Assembly: GCA_965653225.1 (NCBI GenBank)
Contig: CBFGZI010000061.1
Location: 1 to 20,474 of the forward strand
DNA from: JALZDI01 sp965653225
Lineage (GTDB): Bacteria > Actinomycetota > Actinomycetes > Propionibacteriales > Nocardioidaceae
DNA length: 20,474 bases
Reading direction: 5' to 3'
Each line of letters starts with the position of its first letter. Within the stretch, counting starts at the first letter, position 1. This document shows, piece after piece, positions 15,023 through 20,474 of the stretch. Under the pieces are notes generated by a model that did no database searches, was not told the origin of the DNA, and saw nothing but the letters and a program-made list of their open reading frames with translations. A program made the position numbers and the translations under genes.

Positions 15023-16237
15023 TCAGCCGATCCTGTTCCGGGGAGGAGGGACGTCGTTGAGCTCGTAGTTGCCGAGGTGGTGCACCTTCCAGCGGCGCGG
15101 GTCGTGCAGTGTGTGCGTCCGTGCGTTGCGCCAGTGCCGGTGCAGGTTGAGGTCGTCCGCGGCTGCACGGCTTCCGACGAGCTCGAACATCTCGCTCGAG
15201 ACGCGCAGCGCCGCGCGGTCGGCGACGGCGCGAGCCGCAGCGACCGCCGCCGACGCCTCGGCCGACGCGTGCGGCGTGAGCACCCGGTAGGCCTCGTCAA
15301 TGCGCTCAGCGGCCTGGTACAGCAGCCCGTTCGCGGCGCGCACGTCGACAGCCAGCTCGCCGAAGCGGTCGATCACCCCGGTCTCCGCCGACGCGCTGTC
15401 GACCTCGGCCTCCCACCATGGACGCGCCAGCGTCCTGATGAGGTGCTTCGCGTCACGGAGCGAGGCGTCGGCGATGCCGGCGTCGATGGCCGCGTGCAGG
15501 ACGTTGCCGAACGCACCGAACACCTCGGTGCGCTCGAACAGCGGGTAGACCGGGACCACGAACCGGTCCGGGACCCGCACGTGCGAGAAGCGGACAGTGC
15601 CGCTGCCGGTGACGCGCTGCCCCATCCCCGGCCAGTCGTCGTGGACCTCGACGCCGTGTGTGTCCGCGGGGACGAAGGCGGCGTGCAGACGTCCCCGGTC
15701 GTCGTTGGCGTAGGCGGGAATCCAGTCGGCGAACGGTGTGCCGGTGCAGTAGTACTTCGAGCCGTCGAGGAGCCAGCCGTCCCGGTCCTTGCTGAAACGG
15801 ATGTCGTACTGGTTGACCGCGGCCGTACTGCGCTCGGCGATGGCGTTGCCGAACCGTCTTCCTGCCAGGAGCTCGGCGTAGAAGAACCTCTGCTGCGCGG
15901 CGGAGGCCTGCTCCTTCAGGATTCCCACGAAGTAGAAGTGGTTCTGCGGGATCTGGCCGACGTTCGCGTCCCCCGAGCTCAGCAACCTGATGACCTCGAC
16001 GAGGGTCCGGGTGGAGACGCCGGCGCCTCCGTGCTCCTTCGGCACCGTGATCGCCAGCAGCCCCGACTCCGACAGCGCGTCCATCTCGGCGAAGGGCAGC
16101 AGGCGCTCTCGGTCGCGCTCGGCAGACCCTGCGGCCAGGCGTCCGCCCATCGTGCGGGCCGCCTCGACCGCCTCGGCGTCGTCGGCGATGATCCTGACCG
16201 CCGTGGTCGGCGCATCGGTGACCTCGAGGCTCGTCAT
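15023..16237 (-). CDS. SfnB-like acyl-CoA-dehydrogenase-fold flavoenzyme
   Basis: The 404-residue protein resembles the SfnB group (linked to sulfur acquisition and dimethylsulfone use) within the DszC-like flavoenzymes. Characteristic parts are an N-terminal helical domain with ESGLLAITVPKEHGGAGVS near 57-75, IPQNHFYFVGIL, RRFGNAIAERST, DGWLLDGSKYYCTGT in the beta domain, and the ending LNLHRHWRNARTHTLHDPRRWK. The ATG overlaps the DszA-like stop by four bases (ATGA), so the two monooxygenases are probably made in a fixed ratio. No sulfonate ABC transporter or sulfur-starvation gene is seen nearby, so a sulfur role is not assured; nitrogen-heterocycle or N-dealkylation chemistry is possible. 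Confidence 0.88.
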   Translation of the reverse strand: MTSLEVTDAPTTAVRIIADDAEAVEAARTMGGRLAAGSAERDRERLLPFAEMDALSESGLLAITVPKEHGGAGVSTRTLVEVIRLLSSGDANVGQIPQNHFYFVGILKEQASAAQQRFFYAELLAGRRFGNAIAERSTAAVNQYDIRFSKDRDGWLLDGSKYYCTGTPFADWIPAYANDDRGRLHAAFVPADTHGVEVHDDWPGMGQRVTGSGTVRFSHVRVPDRFVVPVYPLFERTEVFGAFGNVLHAAIDAGIADASLRDAKHLIRTLARPWWEAEVDSASAETGVIDRFGELAVDVRAANGLLYQAAERIDEAYRVLTPHASAEASAAVAAARAVADRAALRVSSEMFELVGSRAAADDLNLHRHWRNARTHTLHDPRRWKVHHLGNYELNDVPPPRNRIG

Positions 16238-17634
16238 GCGGTCTGCACCTCTGGCTCCCGCGACGCAGCCGCCCAGGTGTACCGGAAGGCAGGGTGGTCG
16301 TGGCGAAGGCGCTTCTGACCGGAGCCGTACAGAGACTCACGGAGCGTGCTTCCCGGGTAGCTCGTCCGCATGCGGCCGCGAGACTGAAGCTCGGGGACGA
16401 CATGCTCGACGAGGTCCTCGAAGGTGCCCGGACTCACCGCGTACGCGAAGTTGAAGCCGTCCACCCCGGACTCGTCGGCCCACCCCTCGAGCTGGTCGGC
16501 CACGGTCTGGCCGGAGCCGACGATCACCGGCCCACGCCCGCCCACGCCAAGGTCCTCGGCGATCTCGGCCCAGGTCCACTCCCTGTCGCGGCTGCCGTCG
16601 GTCATCAGCTCGACCACGGACCGCATGCTCTGCGTCTCGATCCTGCGCAACGGCTCGTCCCGGGCGTACGCGGACGCGTCGATGCCCGTCCACCCACCGA
16701 ACAGCGCCAGCGCCCCCTCCGGGTCGGCGTAGCTGCGGTAGCTCGCGAGCTTGGCGCGTGCCTCCTCGTCGGTGTGCCCGGCGACCGCGGTCATGATCGC
16801 GAAGATCTTGACCGACTCCGGGTCGCGCCCCACCGACTCGGCCTCGGCGCGGAGCGTCTCGACCAGCCTCCTCAGCTGACCGGGACTGGAGGCGTTCACG
16901 AAGACGGCCTCGGCATGCGTGGCGGCGAAGCGGCGTCCGCGCTTGCTTGCGCCGGCCTGGAACAGGACCGGCGTGCGCTGGGGGGACGGAGCAGCGAGGA
17001 ACGCATCCGGAACCTGGTAGTGCCGCCCGCGGTGCCGGATCGGGTGCACCTTGGCCGGGTCGGCGAAGACGCCGCGGTTGGCGTCCATGACCACCGCGTC
17101 GTCCTCCCAGGACGACTCCCAGAGCCGGTAGCAGACCTCCAGGAACTCCTCCCCCAGCTCGTAGCGCTCGTCGTGGTCGAGCTGCTGGGCCAGGCCGAGG
17201 TTGCGGGCGGCCGAGTCCAGGTACGACGTGACGATGTTCCAGCTGACCCGTCCCTTGGTCAGATGGTCGAGGGTGGTCATGCGGCGCGCGAACGAGTACG
17301 GCTGCTCGTAGGTCAGGGACACCGTGACACCGAACCCGAGGTGCTGGGTCACTGCCGCCATCGCCGCGATCGCGCAGGTCGGGTCGAGGTTCGGTATCTG
17401 CACACCGGCGCGGATGGCGGCAGCGGCGGACCCGCCGTAGACGTCGTACTGGCCAAGAACGTCGGCCAGGAAGAGACTGTCGAAGCAGCCACGTTCGAGC
17501 AGCCGGGCCAGGTCGGACCAGTACTCCAGGTCGGTGTACTCCGACGACCGGTCGTCGGGGTGCCGCCAGAGTCCCGGTGACTGGTGACCGGCGCATCCCA
17601 TCGCGAACGCGTTGAAGTGGATCTGCTTCCCCAC
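16234..17634 (-). CDS. NtaA/SnaA/DszA family FMN-dependent monooxygenase (bacterial luciferase superfamily)
   Basis: The 466-residue protein has the size and layout of the NtaA/SnaA/DszA/SoxA group, which uses reduced flavin and oxygen to cleave C-N, C-S or amide bonds. Marks include the N-terminal QIHFNAFAMGCAGHQSPGLWRHP, FDSLFLADVLGQYDVYGG, the EPxxLP-like region replaced by AGVQIPNLDP, FARRMTTLDHLTKGRVSWNIVTSYLDSAARN, and FQAGASKRGRRFAATHAEAVFV. The start is a GTG preceded by TTGGAGAG about seven bases upstream. A 114-base gap with a possible promoter separates it from the amidase. RutA (uracil ring opening), NTA monooxygenase and DszA are in the wider group, so a nitrogenous ring or amine substrate fits the neighbourhood (inference). 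Confidence 0.92.
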   Translation of the reverse strand: MGKQIHFNAFAMGCAGHQSPGLWRHPDDRSSEYTDLEYWSDLARLLERGCFDSLFLADVLGQYDVYGGSAAAAIRAGVQIPNLDPTCAIAAMAAVTQHLGFGVTVSLTYEQPYSFARRMTTLDHLTKGRVSWNIVTSYLDSAARNLGLAQQLDHDERYELGEEFLEVCYRLWESSWEDDAVVMDANRGVFADPAKVHPIRHRGRHYQVPDAFLAAPSPQRTPVLFQAGASKRGRRFAATHAEAVFVNASSPGQLRRLVETLRAEAESVGRDPESVKIFAIMTAVAGHTDEEARAKLASYRSYADPEGALALFGGWTGIDASAYARDEPLRRIETQSMRSVVELMTDGSRDREWTWAEIAEDLGVGGRGPVIVGSGQTVADQLEGWADESGVDGFNFAYAVSPGTFEDLVEHVVPELQSRGRMRTSYPGSTLRESLYGSGQKRLRHDHPAFRYTWAAASREPEVQTA

Positions 17635-17667
17635 GCTATCTCTCCAATGTTTACTGACTTAGAGCAC

Positions 17668-17696
17668 TTTCTATCACTCCTCTGTTGCATCGACAA
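17668..17696 (-). promoter_or_regulatory. Possible promoter before the DszA-like gene
   Basis: The 114-base gap between the amidase stop and the DszA-like GTG is clearly richer in A and T than its surroundings. On the minus strand TTGTCG (17696-17691), 17 bases, then TAGAAA (17673-17668) is a passable -35/-10 pair, giving a leader of about 27 bases. The -10 lacks the final T, so this is tentative. Confidence 0.3.
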
Positions 17697-17748
17697 ACTC
17701 GGACGCGGGTGACCCTCGACGCACCCGGTGACTCGCGTAGGGGTTCCG

Positions 17749-19152
17749 CTACTCCCACACCCGCGGCCACGAACGGCCGTCGTGCGGCGCGTGGTTCTCG
17801 AACCACCGCGCCGCGCGGAGCACAGCAATATCGTCAAAGCGACGCCCGGAGATCTGGACAGCCAGTGGCCGTCCGTCCTGGCTGAACCCGCACGGCACGG
17901 ACGCCGCGGGCTGGCCCGACATGCTGAACGGCAGGGTGAAGCCGATATGCGCCATCGCCTTGTCGACGTCGTTGCTCGGCATCGGCCAGTGCTCGGGAAA
18001 GGTCACGACCGGCGCCACCGGTGAGAGCACCAGGTCGTACTGCTCGGTCGCCTGCAGCGCGGCCTGGCTGATCTCCAGCATCGCGTTGACGCCACGGACG
18101 ACGTCGGTGCCGGACGCCCCCTCGGCTCCACGGCACCAGGCCGCGATGAACGGCGTCACGAGCTCCTGCTGCTCCCGGTCGAGCTTCTCGAAGTCGGCGA
18201 GACTGCGCGTGCGCCAGAACAGGTCGAGCCGGCTGAGCAGGTCCTGCGACATGAAGGGGTCCATGTCCTCGACGACGGCGCCGCCGTCCCGGAAGATCGC
18301 GGCCGCGCTGTCGAGCCCGCCGGCGACCTCGTCGTCAACGGCCATGCCGCAGCCCGCCTCCCGCAGCAGCCCGACCCGCAGGTCGCGCGGATGCGTGCCG
18401 TCGAGGTCCGCCCAGGGCAGCGACTGCGGGGGAAGGCTCAGAGGGTCACGCCGGTCGGCGGCGGAGACCACCGACATCAGCAGCGCGGCGTCGGCGACCG
18501 TGCGCGTCAGCGGGCCGACCACACGGGCGTAGTAGGCCGGGGCGACCGGCACGCGACCGAAGCTCGGCTTGAGCCCCACCACGCCGTTCCACGCGGCCGG
18601 CAGCCGGACGGAGCCGCCGATGTCGGTGCCCAGGTGCAGTGGCCCGTACCCCGCCGCTGCCGCGGCACCGGCCCCGGCGCTCGAGCCGCCGGGGTTCCAG
18701 TCTGGGTTCCACGCGTTGCGGGTGCGCGGGTGGAAGCTCGAGACACCCGACGACAGCATCCCCCAGTCGGGCATGGTGGTCTTGGCCAGCAGCACCGCAC
18801 CCGCCTCGCGGACGCGCGCGGCCGCCGGCGCGTCCTCAGCGGCCGGTACCAGCGGGGTCGCCGCCGTCCCGAGCGGCACGGGCTCTCCGGCCGTGGCGAT
18901 GTTCTCCTTCAGCGTGATCGGCACACCGTCCAGCGGCCCGCACGGTGCGCCGTCGAGCCACCGCCGCTCGCTCGCCGCGGCGGCCTTGCGCGCGCGTTCG
19001 GGGTCGTAGGCGTATAGCGCCTTCAGTACCGGCTCTGCCCGCTCGATGCGCTCGGTCACCGCCTCGACGACCTCGACCGGGCTGAGCGTTCTGGCGGCGT
19101 AAGCCTCCAGGAGGTCGACGGCGCTCAGGTCGGCCAGATGCTCGTCGGTCAT
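17749..19152 (-). CDS. Amidase signature family hydrolase
   Basis: The 467-residue protein is a typical amidase-signature enzyme, hydrolysing a carboxamide to acid and ammonia or amine. The Ser-cisSer-Lys triad is visible as Lys82 in PITLKENIA, Ser157 in NPGGSSAGAG, and Ser181 in GTDIGGSVRLPAAWNGVVGLK. Their spacing (75 and 24 residues) agrees with the family. The C-terminal half has GPLTRTVADAALLMSV and an SMSGQPAASVPCGFSQDGRP block, as in aryl-acylamidases and indoleacetamide-type hydrolases. The ATG overlaps the SDR stop by four bases and has a strong GGAGG six to eight bases upstream. Its substrate is unknown; in this unit it could deliver or consume an amide intermediate of the monooxygenases. 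Confidence 0.93.
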   Translation of the reverse strand: MTDEHLADLSAVDLLEAYAARTLSPVEVVEAVTERIERAEPVLKALYAYDPERARKAAAASERRWLDGAPCGPLDGVPITLKENIATAGEPVPLGTAATPLVPAAEDAPAAARVREAGAVLLAKTTMPDWGMLSSGVSSFHPRTRNAWNPDWNPGGSSAGAGAAAAAGYGPLHLGTDIGGSVRLPAAWNGVVGLKPSFGRVPVAPAYYARVVGPLTRTVADAALLMSVVSAADRRDPLSLPPQSLPWADLDGTHPRDLRVGLLREAGCGMAVDDEVAGGLDSAAAIFRDGGAVVEDMDPFMSQDLLSRLDLFWRTRSLADFEKLDREQQELVTPFIAAWCRGAEGASGTDVVRGVNAMLEISQAALQATEQYDLVLSPVAPVVTFPEHWPMPSNDVDKAMAHIGFTLPFSMSGQPAASVPCGFSQDGRPLAVQISGRRFDDIAVLRAARWFENHAPHDGRSWPRVWE

Positions 19153-19925
19153 GTCGCCTCCGGAGGTGTGTAGCGACCGTCCTGGGCCATCCATCCGCCG
19201 TCGACGGTGACGACCGACCCGGTAACGAACGTAGCGGCGTCTCCGGCGAGGAAGACCGCCGCGCCGGCGAGCTCCTCCGGCCGCCCCCAGCGACCGAGCG
19301 CCGACTTCTCGGCGTACGCACGCTCCCACTCGGCGTTCTGCCGGATGGGTGCGGTGAGCGCGGTCTCCACCACGCCGGGCCGAACCGCGTTGACCCGCAC
19401 AGCGGCGGGCCCGAACTCACAGGCCGCCGAGCGCACCAGCGACTCCAGCCCCGCCTTGGTGGCCGCGTAGACACCCTGGCCAGGCTCCACCGTCCGGGCG
19501 CGGATGGACGAGTAGCACACGATGCTGCCGCCGCCACGCTCGGCGAACCGGCTCGCGAACACGCGCAGCAGCTCGAACGAGGAGCGGAGGTTCAGCTCGA
19601 CGACCCGGTCGAACTCCTCACCCGTGTAGTCGGCCATCCGCTTGCGCACGTTGACCGCCGGCGTGAACACGAGGATCCGCAGCTGGTCCAGGGAGTCGGC
19701 GACCCGCCGCACCCCAGCCGGGTCCGTCACGTCGAGCCGCACGGACCTGGCCGTCCCGGCGCACTCGCCCGCGGTCTTCTCCGCGGCCGCCTCGTCCACG
19801 TCGCTGCACACGACCTCGGCACCCTGGCCTGAAAGCGCGAGCGCGACCTCACGCCCGATGCCGCCTCCGGCGCCGACGACCAGTGCCTGCCTGCCGTCGA
19901 GCCGGAACAGCTTTGTGTAGTCCAT
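19149..19925 (-). CDS. SDR family oxidoreductase
   Basis: The 258-residue protein is a classical-length short-chain dehydrogenase/reductase. The dinucleotide motif is VVGAGGGIGREVA near 16-28, followed by an acidic SDVDE stretch at the end of the second strand that favours NAD(H). The LNLRSSFE segment supplies Asn112. Ser140, Tyr153 and Lys157 (YSSIRARTVEPGQGVYAATKAG) form the active site. VRVNAVRPGVVETALT and the ending FVTGSVVTVDGGW are typical. The usual NNAG motif is replaced by FTPAVN. The ATG has GAGGAGG six bases upstream. It probably oxidises an alcohol or reduces a carbonyl in the pathway. Confidence 0.92.
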   Translation of the reverse strand: MDYTKLFRLDGRQALVVGAGGGIGREVALALSGQGAEVVCSDVDEAAAEKTAGECAGTARSVRLDVTDPAGVRRVADSLDQLRILVFTPAVNVRKRMADYTGEEFDRVVELNLRSSFELLRVFASRFAERGGGSIVCYSSIRARTVEPGQGVYAATKAGLESLVRSAACEFGPAAVRVNAVRPGVVETALTAPIRQNAEWERAYAEKSALGRWGRPEELAGAAVFLAGDAATFVTGSVVTVDGGWMAQDGRYTPPEAT

Positions 19926-19936
19926 CCGTTCCCTCC

Positions 19937-20389
19937 TCAGCTCGGTCGTACGACCGCCATCCGCGTCACGGTCAGCTCCTCGATGGCGAACCGAGGGCCT
20001 TCGCGGCCGATGCCGGAGTCCTTCACGCCGCCGTAGGGCATGGTGTCGGCCCGGAACCCTGGCACGTCGTTGACGATCACCCCGCCGACCTCCAGGGTCC
20101 GGACGGCCGCGATGGCCGTGTCCAACGACCTCGTCCACACGCTCGCATGCAGGCCGTACCGGCTGTGGTTCACCTGCGCGAACGCGGTCTCGACGTCGGG
20201 CACCGGTCGCACGCACACGACCGGTCCGAAAACCTCCTCGTCCCACAGCGGGTCACCGTCGGACACGTCGGCGAGCACCACTGGACCGGGGGCGTCGCGG
20301 GGGTCGCCGACGACGAACTTCTCCACCTGCGCCCGCAACCGTTCCACGAACTCGTCGTGGACCTCCTCCGCAACCAACACCCGCTGCAT
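19937..20389 (-). pseudogene. Aldehyde dehydrogenase, C-terminal remnant
   Basis: About 150 residues match only the last third of an NAD-dependent aldehyde dehydrogenase (normally near 480). QRVLVAEEVHDEFVERL at its start corresponds to the segment just after the catalytic cysteine. EEVFGPVVCV, NHSRYGLHASVWTRSL and GGVIVND, then MPYGGVKDSGIGREG are the C-terminal hallmarks. The Rossmann domain and catalytic Cys are absent. In frame upstream, a TGA occurs at 20404-20402, and no other frame there continues the family pattern before a probable divergent gene start. An ATG at 20389 could express the fragment, but without a visible Shine-Dalgarno. The stop is 11 bases before the SDR ATG. It is therefore a decayed gene left at the head of the right-hand unit, unless there is an assembly gap. 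Confidence 0.7.
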
Positions 20390-20406
20390 GGACGACCGAG
20401 GTCACA

Positions 20407-20434
20407 TGCTTACAGGAGCCCCGAGGGCCGTCAA
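20407..20434 (-). promoter_or_regulatory. Candidate promoter of the right-hand unit
   Basis: On the minus strand TTGACG (20434-20429), 16 bases, then TAAGCA (20412-20407). The -35 is strong and the -10 weak. It would read through the aldehyde dehydrogenase remnant into the SDR and amidase genes. The 9-base CTTGACGGC around the -35 is identical to that of the left operon promoter. Confidence 0.35.
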
Positions 20435-20461
20435 GCGCGGCCGCCGGCGGAAGGAGCACGC

Positions 20462-20474
20462 GTGTTTTCACCGG
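20462..20474 (+). CDS. Probable start of a divergent gene (runs off the right edge)
   Basis: A GTG at 20462 follows GGAAGGAG with a five-base gap, an excellent actinobacterial start context. It is divergent from the aldehyde dehydrogenase remnant. Only four codons are visible (starting V-F-S-P), so nothing can be said about the product. Confidence 0.35.

Noticed and set aside
13797..17634. A dibenzothiophene desulfurisation (dszABC) operon
   Set aside because: DszA- and DszC-like proteins are present, but there is no DszB desulfinase. A second SfnB-like protein takes its place, and the neighbours are an amidase and an organic-solute importer. The resemblance is at family level only.
1..20474. 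CRISPR array, tRNA or rRNA genes, insertion sequence, prophage or defence genes
   Set aside because: No spaced repeats, cloverleaf-like sequences, transposase or integrase motifs, or terminal inverted repeats were recognised by eye on either strand.

Overview
The window is GC-rich bacterial DNA, about 70% GC by eye. GC-ending codons, ATG and GTG starts, and 1-4 base gene overlaps suggest an actinomycete (Actinomycetota). This rests on composition and protein style, not on a marker gene. No rRNA, tRNA, CRISPR array, transposase or integrase was seen. Almost every gene is on the minus strand, so it reads from right to left.

Right-hand minus-strand unit, 20389 down to 12429. It begins with a C-terminal remnant of an aldehyde dehydrogenase. 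Next come an SDR oxidoreductase, an amidase-signature hydrolase, a DszA/NtaA-type flavin monooxygenase, an SfnB-like and a DszC-like acyl-CoA-dehydrogenase-fold flavoenzyme, and an MHS-type MFS transporter. No flavin reductase for the monooxygenases is visible. A plus-strand gene probably begins at the extreme right edge.

Centre. A single plus-strand alpha/beta hydrolase (11544-12401) ends 27 bases from the stop of the MHS transporter. Its 5' end faces the start of the left-hand unit across a 155-base region. That region holds a good sigma-70-like promoter (TTGACG-17-GACTAT, minus strand). Just downstream of it is a 19-base perfect inverted repeat that resembles an IclR-family operator.

Left-hand minus-strand unit, 11388 down to 194. 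Gene order is class 1B dihydroorotate dehydrogenase (PyrD-like), MFS transporter, IclR regulator, orotate phosphoribosyltransferase (PyrE-like), a small degenerate phosphoribosyltransferase-like protein, an M20 N-carbamoyl-amino-acid hydrolase, a PyrK-like iron-sulfur flavoprotein, a dihydroorotase-like amidohydrolase, an MmgE/PrpD protein, an L-asparaginase and an ornithine cyclodeaminase/mu-crystallin family protein. The start of an acetoacetate-CoA-ligase-like gene follows at the left edge. Most junctions overlap by 1-4 bases, so this looks like one translationally coupled operon.

Interpretation (inference). The left unit has every activity needed to take orotate, or a related pyrimidine, reductively to dihydroorotate, then N-carbamoyl-aspartate, then aspartate. 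It also has a PyrE to divert orotate into nucleotides. It lacks the PyrB, CarAB and PyrF partners expected of a biosynthetic operon. The MmgE/PrpD, asparaginase and OCD genes at the end could handle an aspartate- or iminosuccinate-like product. The right-hand unit may carry out oxidative and amide-cleaving steps on a related, possibly nitrogen-heterocyclic, substrate. The actual substrate cannot be read from the sequence.
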